DNA of 64,000 nucleotides. Origin: Halopseudomonas maritima (GTDB lineage: Bacteria > Pseudomonadota > Gammaproteobacteria > Pseudomonadales > Pseudomonadaceae). Position numbers and translations under genes: made by a program. The stretch is from positions 3,344,001 to 3,408,000 of the forward strand of contig NZ_CP079801.1 of NCBI RefSeq assembly GCF_021545785.1, in the 5' to 3' direction. The notes below the pieces were generated by a model. That model saw only the letters and a list, made by a program, of their open reading frames with translations, was not told the DNA's origin and did not search any database. Numbering within the stretch: the stretch's first letter is position 1; each line of letters starts with the position of its first letter. Below, piece by piece: positions 15,605 to 23,622 of the stretch.

Positions 15605-16975
15605 ATGCGTATGCAAAAAACTCTCATCGGCGCCGGTGGTCTGGCGTTCAGCCTGCTGGCAACGGGTGTCATGGCTCAAAGCCTGACGCAGGCTGAAATC
15701 GACTCTCTGGGTACCACCCTGACCCCGATCGGTGCTCAGAAAGAAGGTAACGCAGCTGGCACCATCCCCGAGTGGACCGGTGGCCTGCCGACTGACGCTG
15801 GTCAGTCGCTGCCGAACAACTTTCTGGAAAGCCCGTACAAGGACGACCAGCCCGAGTTCGTCATTACTGCTCAGAACTACCAGCAGTATAAAGACAACCT
15901 GACCCCTGGCCAGATCGCGTTGTTCGAGCGCTATCCGGAAACCTTCAAGATGCCGGTCTACAAGACCGAGCGTAGCGTCGGCTTCCCGCAGTCTGTTTAT
16001 GACCAGGTCAAGGCGACTGCCGGTCAGGGCAAGCTGGTCAACGGCGGTGACGGTATCTCCGGCTTTGCCCACGGCTCTTTTGCCTTCCCGATTCCGAAGT
16101 CTGGTGCTGAGGTGGTCTGGAACCACAACACCCGCTACCGCCTGAACATCCACCGCTGGTACATGCAGGCCATGCCGCAAACCAACGGCTCGTTCACGCT
16201 GATCAAGATGGAAGAAGAGGTTGGTTATCCGGAGCAGATGTCCGACGTAGACGCCTCGAGCATGCCCAACACCCTGCTGTTCTTCAAGCAGCGTGTAAAC
16301 GCACCGGCGCGTCTGGCGGGTAACGTACTGCTGGTACACGATAGTCTGGATCAGCTGAAAGAGCCGCGCATGGCGTGGGTTTACAACGCCGGTCAGCGCC
16401 GTGTACGTCGCGCTCCGCAGGTTGCCTACGACGGCCCGGGTACCGCCTCTGACGGTATGCGTACTTCTGACAACTTCTCCATGTATAACGGTGCGCCTGA
16501 CCGTTACAACTGGACCCTGGTTGGCAAGAAGGAAATCTACATCCCGTACAACAGCGGCAAGCTGACCGAGCCGGGCGTGAAGTATGACGATGTGCTGCAA
16601 GCTGGTCACATCAACCCCGACTTCACCCGCTTCGAACTGCACCGTGTGTGGGAAGTGCAGGGTAACGTCAAGGATGGTCAACGCCACATTTACGCACAGC
16701 GTAACTTCTTTGTGGACGAAGACTCCTGGATGATCTCGCTGGCAGACCACTACGACGGTCGCGGCACTCTGTGGCGTGTAGGTGAAGGCCACATCGGCTT
16801 CAACTATCAGCAGAAGATTCCGGGCTACTCCATCGAGACCCTGTATGACCTGCTGGCTGGTCGCTACATCGCTCTGGGTATGTACACCGAAGAAAACTCT
16901 GCTCCGCAGTATGACTTCGACCCGAGCTACAACCAGTTCACCCCGGCGGCACTGCGCGCCTCGGGCGTTCGCTGA
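15605..16975 (+). CDS. DUF1329 family periplasmic protein, copy 1
   Basis: A 456-residue protein with a signal peptide (cleavage after about GVMA) followed by SLTQAEIDSLGTTLTPIGA. DUF1329 proteins have a LolB-like fold expected to carry a lipophilic ligand across the periplasm, and nearly always accompany a DUF1302 barrel. Internal marks include the repeated YNAGQRRVRRAP and DNFSMYNGAPDRY segments and a basic-aromatic RHIYAQRNFFVDEDSW stretch. AGGAG precedes the start. A strong terminator follows the gene, so the DUF1302/DUF1329 pair forms a two-gene operon. Copy 2 at 20325-21695 has the same length and long identical stretches. Function is inferred from the pairing only. Confidence 0.88.
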   Translation: MRMQKTLIGAGGLAFSLLATGVMAQSLTQAEIDSLGTTLTPIGAQKEGNAAGTIPEWTGGLPTDAGQSLPNNFLESPYKDDQPEFVITAQNYQQYKDNLTPGQIALFERYPETFKMPVYKTERSVGFPQSVYDQVKATAGQGKLVNGGDGISGFAHGSFAFPIPKSGAEVVWNHNTRYRLNIHRWYMQAMPQTNGSFTLIKMEEEVGYPEQMSDVDASSMPNTLLFFKQRVNAPARLAGNVLLVHDSLDQLKEPRMAWVYNAGQRRVRRAPQVAYDGPGTASDGMRTSDNFSMYNGAPDRYNWTLVGKKEIYIPYNSGKLTEPGVKYDDVLQAGHINPDFTRFELHRVWEVQGNVKDGQRHIYAQRNFFVDEDSWMISLADHYDGRGTLWRVGEGHIGFNYQQKIPGYSIETLYDLLAGRYIALGMYTEENSAPQYDFDPSYNQFTPAALRASGVR

Positions 16976-16995
16976 GTTGAGTTGACCGTACGACG

Positions 16996-17024
16996 AAAAA
17001 GGGAGCCGCAAGGCTCCCTTTTTT
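16996..17024 (+). terminator. Rho-independent terminator after DUF1329 copy 1
   Basis: AAAAAGGGAGCC and GGCTCCCTTTTTT pair perfectly around a GCAA loop, with a T-tract, 20 bases past the stop codon. Confidence 0.92.
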
Positions 17025-17247
17025 GTTTATGGCTCTGGATGCGACGTTTAGTTGAGTCGGCGCCGGCTAGCTAGCCGAGGGCGCTTGACAGTGCTCTAGC
17101 AAATGCTGAATCGGCCGGGCGCGGGCTCCGGGCGATATCGTGCTTACCGGTTATATATCCCGGCAGATATTGGCGGCTAGCGTACCGCGTCCTTGCGGAT
17201 GATGGGGAACTGGCTTGCCTTGCGCTCCGCGCCTTTGGTGCGGGCGG

Positions 17248-18291
17248 TCAGGAGGGGATTGCGTTCTGGTTGCCCTGGCTGCGAAAGTTGGTCGGGCTCA
17301 TCCCGGTCCAGCGGCGGAAGGCGCGGGTGAAGCTGCTGGGGTCCAGAAAGCCGAGTTCGAATGCAATACGCCCCAGGTTGAGCTTGCCCTCACGAATCAG
17401 TCGCATGGCCAACTCCATGCGCACTTCATCGAGCAGCTTCTCATAGGTTGTTTGTACTTCGCTGAGTTTGCGGCGCAGATGGCGCGGACTCATATTGAAA
17501 GGCGTAGCTACCAGCTCCTCTGATACTTCGCGCTCGGCAACCAGTACTCGAATGCGTTGTTTGACCTGCTCGGCAAAGTCGACGTTGGGTAAATCGCTGA
17601 GCATGTCTTCCAGCGAGCTGTCCAGCCGCTTGCGCAAAAACGCATCAGCGAGGGGCAGGGGGGTTCGGAGTAGTTGCCGGCTGATGCGAAAGGACGGCCG
17701 CTTGGCACCCAGGCGCACGCGGTTTCCCAGCAGGCTCTCGCACATGTCTCGGTTGCGTTCGTGATCACTGAGTAGGCGAGCTTCGAGCATCAGCGATGCC
17801 TTGCCTATGCCAAGCCCTTCCCAAATCTTGTTGCACTGACTCATCACCGCTTCCATGTGCAGCGGATGCGGGTTGCCGCGAGGCTGAAAGTAGAGGGTGA
17901 GGTATTGGTCATCTTCAACCGAGTACAGCTGCACCTGGCTGCTGAATACCGGCATAAAGCGAATAACGCGCTGTATAGCGTCGCCGAGGGTTTCGCTTGA
18001 GGCGGCCGCCAGGGTCAGCAGTGACAGAGTGTTGGACTGATAGTGACGGCCCATTCGCAGGCCAAAGCAATCGTCCTGGGACAGCCGGGCGGCAGCGTTC
18101 CAAAGGCGGTTGATATCACTCTGACTGATGTGGTTTTGGCTCAGGTCTGCAGCCTTGCAGTGCTGGCGCAGGTCGCTGGGCAGGTCGCGCAGGGATTTGC
18201 CATAGAGTTCCAGCCCCTGGGCAATACCCTGGGCCCAAAAACAACGTTCGTTCACGCGCTCTGAGGAGAGGGATTGAATCTGTGGAATCAT
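17248..18291 (-). CDS. AraC family transcriptional regulator (OruR type), copy 2
   Basis: A 347-residue paralogue of the regulator at 12263-13318, with the same two-domain plan. The helix-turn-helix regions MSPRHLRRKLSEVQTTYEKL and IAFELGFLDPSSFTRAFRRW differ from copy 1 at only a few positions, while the N-terminal sensing domain is more diverged, which suggests similar DNA targets and different inducers. The open frame to 18432 has no support; I took the ATG at 18291 (MIPQIQSLSSERV), with GAGG 11 bases ahead. It is divergent from the second DUF1302/DUF1329 pair. An inverted repeat (TTATTGTTT/AAACAATAA, 18315-18349) lies just upstream of its start. Confidence 0.85.
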   Translation of the reverse strand: MIPQIQSLSSERVNERCFWAQGIAQGLELYGKSLRDLPSDLRQHCKAADLSQNHISQSDINRLWNAAARLSQDDCFGLRMGRHYQSNTLSLLTLAAASSETLGDAIQRVIRFMPVFSSQVQLYSVEDDQYLTLYFQPRGNPHPLHMEAVMSQCNKIWEGLGIGKASLMLEARLLSDHERNRDMCESLLGNRVRLGAKRPSFRISRQLLRTPLPLADAFLRKRLDSSLEDMLSDLPNVDFAEQVKQRIRVLVAEREVSEELVATPFNMSPRHLRRKLSEVQTTYEKLLDEVRMELAMRLIREGKLNLGRIAFELGFLDPSSFTRAFRRWTGMSPTNFRSQGNQNAIPS

Positions 18292-18314
18292 GGGCACTGT
18301 GGGCCTCGGTTTTA

Positions 18315-18349
18315 TTATTGTTTGTTGACTGCCTACGCCTAAACAATAA
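18315..18349. promoter_or_regulatory. Inverted repeat upstream of AraC copy 2
   Basis: TTATTGTTT (18315-18323) and AAACAATAA (18341-18349) are perfect 9-base inverted repeats with a 17-base spacer, 24 bases before the regulator's ATG. It may be an operator or part of the promoter; there is no matching site upstream of AraC copy 1. Confidence 0.35.
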
Positions 18350-18425
18350 AGCAGGGAGGGTGATTGTGCAAAATTTTGCAACGGATAATTGCGGGGCTTG
18401 GCTCTACGGTATTCAGAGCGTGAAT

Positions 18426-18463
18426 GTCCCAAGCGGACAAAAAACTCGTCCTAATCGGCCAAA
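18426..18463 (+). promoter_or_regulatory. Two-box direct-repeat operator for DUF1302/DUF1329 pair 2
   Basis: GTCC-N4-CGG-N-CAAA occurs twice, at 18426-18441 and 18448-18463, with a 22-base period. Box 2 ends 89 bases before the ATG at 18553, exactly as in module 1. Downstream, GTGACA (18479-18484), a 16-base spacer and TAGACG preceded by TGC (18501-18506) could be a weak extended -10 promoter. Confidence 0.65.
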
Positions 18464-18552
18464 TCGCGCTCCGATCTCGTGACAGACTTGTCCCCGGTGC
18501 TAGACGGCCTGCGTCGTCTTGAACCCATGATTCAATCTAACGGAGCAGCACA

Positions 18553-20295
18553 ATGACAAAAAAAATGCATGCTTGGTCTCTGGCCGCTTTGCCGCTGGCA
18601 ATCGGCCTGGCCAGTTTCTCTGGATCGGCAGGGGCGGTTAACTTCAATATCGGTGACGTTGAGGCGCAGCTGGATTCAACGTTGTCCGTCGGGGTGAGTA
18701 TTTCTACCCAGAACGCAGACAAACGCTTTATTCATGCAGCTTCTGGTGGTGAAGCTGCTGCTCGTACATCTGACGACGGCCGCCAGAACTATAGCTCTGG
18801 AGATGCTTTTTCCAAAATCTTCCGCGGTGTCCACGATCTTGAATTGCGCTATGGCGATTCCGGCGCATTCATCCGCGGCAAATACTGGTACGACTTTGAA
18901 ACCAAGGACGGCGACCAGGAGTTCTATAACATTGATGACTCCGGCCGTCCGCCACTGGTTAAGGGCGCAGGCGTAGCGCTGCTTGATGCCTTTGTCTATC
19001 ACAACTACTTCATTGGCAATAACCCGGGTAACATCCGCCTGGGTCGTCAGGTGGTGAGCTGGGGGGAGTCGACTTTTATTCAGAACTCCATCAACTCCAT
19101 CAACCCGATCGACGTGGCTGCTTTCCGCCGTCCGGGCGCCGAGATCAAAGAGGGTCTGCTGCCAGTCGAGATGCTTTATCTGTCTCAGGGCCTGACCGAA
19201 AACCTGAGTCTGGAAGCCTTCTATCAGCTGAAATGGCACCCGTACGCGATCGATAACTGCGGCACCTTCTTCGGTGCTGACACCTTGGCCACTGGCTGTG
19301 TTGACCGTCTGGTAGTTGGCGGTGCCGATGCACCGCAGGGTGATCCGACGCTGAACGGTCGTATTACCGTTCGCGCCCAGAAAGACGTTGAAGCTAAGGA
19401 CGATGGCCAGTTTGGCGTGGCGCTGCGCTGGTTTGTGCCGGAGCTAAACGATTCCGAGTTTGGTTTCTATGCAATGAATTACCACAGCCGGACACCCATC
19501 TACAGCAACTTCGCTGGCCCGCAGGCGGGCTTGGGCGGCCTGGCAGGTGGCGCGGGTTACTTCTTCGAGTATCCTGAGGATATTCGCCTCTATGGCCTGA
19601 GCTTCCAGACCAGTGTCGCCGGCACTTCGCTTGGCGGTGAAGTCAGCTACCGGCCCAATATGCCGATGCAGATCACAACAGGTAGTGTGAGTGTTGCTGG
19701 TTTGACAAGCAATGGCTCATGGATCGGTCGTGATGATGTCTATGCCGCCGGCGATTACGTTCAAGGTTATGACCGCAAGGGAATGTTCCAAGCGCAAGTT
19801 ACCGCGATTCGCTTCATTGAGCGCGTCCTGGGTGCCAGCCGGTTGGCGTTGGTGGGTGAGGTTGGCTACAACCACATCGAAGGCATCGGCAGTGATCCGG
19901 GCGACACTTTCTACGGCCGCGACTCGCTGTTCGGTCAGAGCCCTCTCGCTAACGGTACCTGCCCGCTGTCTCAAGGTGTTGGCCGCGGCGCCAGCTGGTG
20001 TGAAACCGATGGCTTCTATACCAGCGACTCTTGGGGTTACCGTATGCGTGCGTCGCTGGACTATAGCAACGTCTTTGCTGGTATCAACCTTAAGCCGACC
20101 GTGTCCTGGTCGCACGATGTTGAAGGTTACGGCCCCAACTTCAACGAAGATGCCAAGGCCGTTAGTCTGGCTCTCAATGCAGATTACGCGAACAAGTACA
20201 ACGCCAGCGTCAGCTACACCAATTTCTTTGATGGCAAGTACAACACCGCGGTTGACCGCGACTTCGCGGCTGTCAGCTTCAGCGTAAGCTTCTGA
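18553..20295 (+). CDS. DUF1302 family outer-membrane protein, copy 2
   Basis: A 580-residue paralogue of the protein at 13781-15580. The signal peptide (MTKKMHAWSLAALPLAIG) and the C-terminal strands ending SVSF are nearly the same; differences cluster in mid-protein segments at about residues 225-275, 325-345, 385-400 and 445-470, where copy 1 carries extra residues. Such variation fits external loops of a barrel with altered ligand preference. The GGAG ribosome-binding site and the spacing to the ATG match copy 1. It is followed by its own DUF1329 partner, so the pair is a two-gene operon. The function is inferred as transport or binding of a hydrophobic compound. Confidence 0.88.
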   Translation: MTKKMHAWSLAALPLAIGLASFSGSAGAVNFNIGDVEAQLDSTLSVGVSISTQNADKRFIHAASGGEAAARTSDDGRQNYSSGDAFSKIFRGVHDLELRYGDSGAFIRGKYWYDFETKDGDQEFYNIDDSGRPPLVKGAGVALLDAFVYHNYFIGNNPGNIRLGRQVVSWGESTFIQNSINSINPIDVAAFRRPGAEIKEGLLPVEMLYLSQGLTENLSLEAFYQLKWHPYAIDNCGTFFGADTLATGCVDRLVVGGADAPQGDPTLNGRITVRAQKDVEAKDDGQFGVALRWFVPELNDSEFGFYAMNYHSRTPIYSNFAGPQAGLGGLAGGAGYFFEYPEDIRLYGLSFQTSVAGTSLGGEVSYRPNMPMQITTGSVSVAGLTSNGSWIGRDDVYAAGDYVQGYDRKGMFQAQVTAIRFIERVLGASRLALVGEVGYNHIEGIGSDPGDTFYGRDSLFGQSPLANGTCPLSQGVGRGASWCETDGFYTSDSWGYRMRASLDYSNVFAGINLKPTVSWSHDVEGYGPNFNEDAKAVSLALNADYANKYNASVSYTNFFDGKYNTAVDRDFAAVSFSVSF

Positions 20296-20324
20296 TCTGG
20301 CTGACCATAAGGAGAAAGAACAAT

Positions 20325-21695
20325 ATGCGTATGCAACAAACTCTCATGGGTGTCGGTGGTCTGGCTTTGAGCCTGATGGCATCCTCCGTTATGGCGCAGA
20401 CCCTGAGCCAAGCTGAAATTGACCAGCTTGGCACTTCCCTGACGCCCATCGGTGCCGAAAAGGCCGGTAATGCCGCCGGCACCATTCCCGAATGGACTGG
20501 CGGTCTGCCGCGTGACGCCGGTCAGCGTCTGGAAGATAACTTCTACGAGAACCCCTTCGCTGGGGATCAGCCGGAGTTCGTGATTACCGCTCAGAACTAT
20601 CAGCAGTATCGCGAAAACCTGACTCCGGGTCAGGTCGCCATGTTCGAGCGTTATCCTGAAACCTTCCGTATTCCGGTCTACAAGAGCCAGCGGACTGTTG
20701 GTTACCCGCAGTCGGTATACGACCAGGTGAAGGCAACGGCCGGTCAGGCCAAGCTGGTCAACGGTGGCGACGGTATCTCTGACTTCAGTCACGGTACTTT
20801 CGCGTTCCCGATTCCCAAAGTCGGCGCCGAGATCATCTGGAACCACAACACCCGCTATCGTGTGAATGCGCAGCGCTGGTACATGCAGGCAATGCCGCAA
20901 ACCAACGGCTCCTTCACCTTGATCAAGCTGGAAGAGGAAGTGGGTTACCCGCAGCTGATGGACGACGTTGACGCCGCGAGCATGCCCAACACCCTGCTGT
21001 TCTTTAAGCAGCGCGTAAATGCTCCGGCACGTCTGGCAGGTAACGTTCTGCTGGTACATGACAGCCTGGATCAACTGAAAGAACCGCGTATGGCGTGGGT
21101 ATACAACGCCGGTCAGCGTCGCGTACGTCGTGCTCCTCAGGTTGCCTATGACGGCCCGGGTACCGCCTCTGACGGTATGCGTACTTCTGACAACTTCGCC
21201 ATGTATAACGGTGCTCCGGATCGTTATGACTGGAAGCTGGTTGGCAAGAAAGAAATCTACATTCCGTACAACAGCGGTAAGCTGACCGAGCGTGGCGTTA
21301 AATACGAGGACGTTCTGCAGGCTGGCCACGTTAACCCTGACTACACCCGCTTCGAGCTGCACCGTGTGTGGGAAGTGCAGGGTAACGTCAAGGCAGGTCA
21401 ACGTCATATTTACGCCCAGCGTAATTTCTTTGTGGACGAAGACTCCTGGATGATCAGCCTGGCTGATCACTACGATGGCCGCGGTACTCTCTGGCGCGTA
21501 GGCGAAGGTCACCTGTCCTTCAACTACGACTACAAGATTCCGGGCTATTCGCTAGAAACGCTGTACGACCTGCTGGCAGGCCGTTACATCGCTCTGGGTA
21601 TGTACACTGAAGAGGTGGCAGCTCCGAACCTTGATTACTCTCCCTCTTACAAGCAGTTCACACCGGCTGCCCTGCGTGCTTCGGGTATCCGTTAA
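20325..21695 (+). CDS. DUF1329 family periplasmic protein, copy 2
   Basis: 456 residues, the same length as copy 1, with signal peptide (cleavage after about SVMA) and the same blocks: TPIGAEKAGNAAGTIPEWTGG near the mature N-terminus, YNAGQRRVRRAPQVAYDGPG, and RHIYAQRNFFVDEDSW. Much of the middle is identical to copy 1 while the first 120 residues and the last 30 differ more. AAGGAG lies ahead of the ATG. The gene ends before a perfect terminator at 21727-21754. Like copy 1, it probably shuttles a lipophilic ligand for the adjacent DUF1302 barrel; this rests on family pairing alone. Confidence 0.88.
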   Translation: MRMQQTLMGVGGLALSLMASSVMAQTLSQAEIDQLGTSLTPIGAEKAGNAAGTIPEWTGGLPRDAGQRLEDNFYENPFAGDQPEFVITAQNYQQYRENLTPGQVAMFERYPETFRIPVYKSQRTVGYPQSVYDQVKATAGQAKLVNGGDGISDFSHGTFAFPIPKVGAEIIWNHNTRYRVNAQRWYMQAMPQTNGSFTLIKLEEEVGYPQLMDDVDAASMPNTLLFFKQRVNAPARLAGNVLLVHDSLDQLKEPRMAWVYNAGQRRVRRAPQVAYDGPGTASDGMRTSDNFAMYNGAPDRYDWKLVGKKEIYIPYNSGKLTERGVKYEDVLQAGHVNPDYTRFELHRVWEVQGNVKAGQRHIYAQRNFFVDEDSWMISLADHYDGRGTLWRVGEGHLSFNYDYKIPGYSLETLYDLLAGRYIALGMYTEEVAAPNLDYSPSYKQFTPAALRASGIR

Positions 21696-21726
21696 GTTCT
21701 GATGCTGCTTTGATGTTTGGGTTTTA

Positions 21727-21754
21727 GGGGGTATCTTCGGATACCCCCTTTTTT
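21727..21754 (+). terminator. Rho-independent terminator after DUF1329 copy 2
   Basis: GGGGGTATC and GATACCCCC pair around a TTCG tetraloop, followed by six T residues. Confidence 0.93.
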
Positions 21755-21839
21755 CGTTGTCATCCTGCCTGCTTCCCTCCTGATTCGGCGCGTCAGTCTG
21801 CTAAACTGCGGTCTCCTATCGAGCAGATCAACCGACCGA

Positions 21840-23171
21840 GTGATTCTTTTGTTCAGCGAACTTCAATTGCATGAGCGCTTGCTAAAAGCGCTTGACGAGC
21901 TTTCTTTCAAGCAGCCTACCCAGGTGCAGCAAGAGGCGATTCCCGCCGCGATTGCTGGCCAGGACCTGTATGTCATTGCCCAGACCGGCAGCGGCAAGAC
22001 GGCAGCCTTCGTGCTGCCGATCCTGCAGCGTCTGCTGCACGACGACAGTAAGCCAATGGCCCCGCGTGGCCTGATTCTGGTGCCTACGCGAGAGTTGGCC
22101 CGTCAGGTGTTGAAGGACATCGCAGCGCTGGCGCAATTTACCTTTCTCAAGGCAGAGCAGGTCACCGGTGGTGAAGACTTCAAGGTGCAGGCAGCTCGGC
22201 TGCGCAAAAATCCTGACATCGTTGTTGCGACACCGGGCCGCGCCCTGGAGCAACTGACGGCTGGAAACCTGGACTTGTCCGTGGTGCAAACGCTGGTGCT
22301 GGACGAGGCCGACCGCATGCTGGACATGGGTTTCGCCGAGGATGTAGGCACGCTGGCTGATGCCTGCCCGCAACCCCGTCAGACGCTGCTTTTCTCTGCG
22401 ACCAAGGGCAGTCGCGGGTTGCAGCGGATGATAGATCAGGTGCTGCGCGAACCGCTGAATCTGGAGCTCAACTCGGTACGTGACGATACACCGGCGATCA
22501 CCCAGCAGGTGGTACCGGCGGATGACAACACGCACAAGGAGGCTACGCTGATCTGGTTGTTGCAGAACCAGGGCGAAGGCAAGACCATCGTGTTTACCAA
22601 CACGCGGGTGATGGCGGACCGCCTCAATGGGGTGCTGCGCGCCAAGGATCTACGCGTGTATGTGTTGCATGGTGAGAAGGACCAGAAAGAGCGCAACCTG
22701 GCAGTCGAGCGCTTCAAGCAGGGAGCCTCTGGCGTGCTGGTGGCAACCGATGTGGCTGCGCGTGGTCTGGATATAGCGGAGCTGGACCGGGTCATCAACT
22801 TTGATATGCCGCGCAGTGGCGACGACTACTTGCACCGTGTCGGGCGCACCGGCCGTGCGGGTGCTGAAGGCCTGGCGATTTCGCTGGTCAGCCCCCACGA
22901 ATGGAATCTGATGTCCAGTATCGAGCGCTATCTGCGGCGACAGTTTGAGCGTCGCCTGGTCGCCGAGGTGCCCGGCAGCTTCAAAGGACCTAAAAAGGTC
23001 AAGTCCTCCGGTAAGCCGGTCGGCGCAAAGAAGAAGAAAGACGGCAAAAAAGATGGCAAGAAAGCCGCCGCCAAGCCTAAAAAGCCCAAGGCCGGTAAGC
23101 GTCCGTCGCGTCCTCCAGTGGGGCAGGTGGTGACATCTTCCGATGGACTGACACCGCCCAAGCGGCGCTGA
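21840..23171 (+). CDS. DEAD-box ATP-dependent RNA helicase
   Basis: An RNA helicase with the complete motif set: Q motif (FKQPTQVQQEAIP), Walker A AQTGSGKT, PTREL, TPGR, VLDEADRMLDMGF (DEAD), SATKGSR (motif III), VATDVAARGLDI and HRVGRTGR (motif VI). A Lys-rich tail (KKKKDGKKDGKK) of the type found in ribosome-assembly and cold-adapted helicases follows. The longest frame starts at 21717 in the previous terminator and cannot be right. GTG at 21840 or TTG at 21849 both give an N-terminus close to the family FSELxLHERLLKAL; I annotate the GTG. It acts on structured RNA in the cytoplasm, probably in ribosome biogenesis or RNA turnover. Confidence 0.9.
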   Translation: MILLFSELQLHERLLKALDELSFKQPTQVQQEAIPAAIAGQDLYVIAQTGSGKTAAFVLPILQRLLHDDSKPMAPRGLILVPTRELARQVLKDIAALAQFTFLKAEQVTGGEDFKVQAARLRKNPDIVVATPGRALEQLTAGNLDLSVVQTLVLDEADRMLDMGFAEDVGTLADACPQPRQTLLFSATKGSRGLQRMIDQVLREPLNLELNSVRDDTPAITQQVVPADDNTHKEATLIWLLQNQGEGKTIVFTNTRVMADRLNGVLRAKDLRVYVLHGEKDQKERNLAVERFKQGASGVLVATDVAARGLDIAELDRVINFDMPRSGDDYLHRVGRTGRAGAEGLAISLVSPHEWNLMSSIERYLRRQFERRLVAEVPGSFKGPKKVKSSGKPVGAKKKKDGKKDGKKAAAKPKKPKAGKRPSRPPVGQVVTSSDGLTPPKRR

Positions 23172-23245
23172 TCGACGAAAGAAGGGGGTTGCGTCGCGCG
23201 CAACTGATCCGTTAGAGTCGAGACATTGTTCAAAGGTAACCACGC

Positions 23246-23362
23246 ATGACTCTTATGACTGCACAGCTCATCACCGCTAGCGCCCTGCGTGCTGTCGCTG
23301 CTGCGCGCGCGGCGGTTGGTTACTTTTATTTTGGGTATTGGTTTAGCCAAAGGCGCGCCTGA
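23246..23362 (+). CDS. Aromatic amino-acid leader peptide ahead of DAHP synthase
   Basis: A 38-codon frame starting ATG at 23246 with AAGG nine bases upstream. Its C-terminal part reads YFYFGYWF, seven aromatic residues (three Tyr, three Phe, one Trp) within eight, followed by SQRRA and TGA. It lies 50 bases before a perfect terminator hairpin and 260 bases before a DAHP synthase gene, the first enzyme of aromatic amino acid synthesis. This is the classic plan of transcription attenuation: ribosome stalling on the aromatic run when charged tRNAs are scarce would prevent terminator formation. The peptide itself needs no function. Confidence 0.8.
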   Translation: MTLMTAQLITASALRAVAAARAAVGYFYFGYWFSQRRA

Positions 23363-23411
23363 TACCCCCACAGGCGCCCTGAATTGACGGGTTGCCACCA
23401 GAGAATCATGA

Positions 23412-23444
23412 AACCCCGGTCGGCCTCCCGACCGGGGTTTTTTA
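23412..23444 (+). terminator. Attenuator hairpin of the DAHP synthase leader
   Basis: AAACCCCGGTCGG (23412-23424) pairs with CCGACCGGGGTTT (23429-23441) around a CCTC loop, with T residues to 23444. It sits between the leader peptide and the structural gene, so it must be read through for expression. Confidence 0.85.
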
Positions 23445-23480
23445 TTTGGCTTTGATTTTTTCTGATGTTGAGGACTGACC

Positions 23481-23582
23481 ATGTACGTACAACGCACTTT
23501 CAACCCACGTTCTTACTGCAGCTGGCGATTTTGCTCCGGTGCCCTGACTACACGACATCCCCTCGATCGAACACCTAGATAG
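23481..23582 (+). CDS. Second small reading frame in the DAHP synthase leader (putative)
   Basis: A 33-codon frame (MYVQRTFNPRSYCSWRFC and on) with a ribosome-binding-like GAGG ten bases before its ATG. It begins just after the attenuator and stops 40 bases before the DAHP synthase ATG. It contains two Tyr, two Phe and one Trp within its first 17 residues, so it could be a second leader peptide or an element controlling translation. It may equally be chance; there is no second terminator-like hairpin between it and the gene. Confidence 0.3.
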   Translation: MYVQRTFNPRSYCSWRFCSGALTTRHPLDRTPR

Positions 23583-23622
23583 CGCTGTGGCGCAAAGACC
23601 GCCACAGCTAAGGAAGCAAAAG

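Noticed and set aside
13760..17011. Antisense frames of 495 and 538 codons opposite DUF1302 and DUF1329 copy 1
   Set aside because: Mirror frames of real genes. Similar shadows appear opposite copy 2 (20214-21512), as expected from related codon use.
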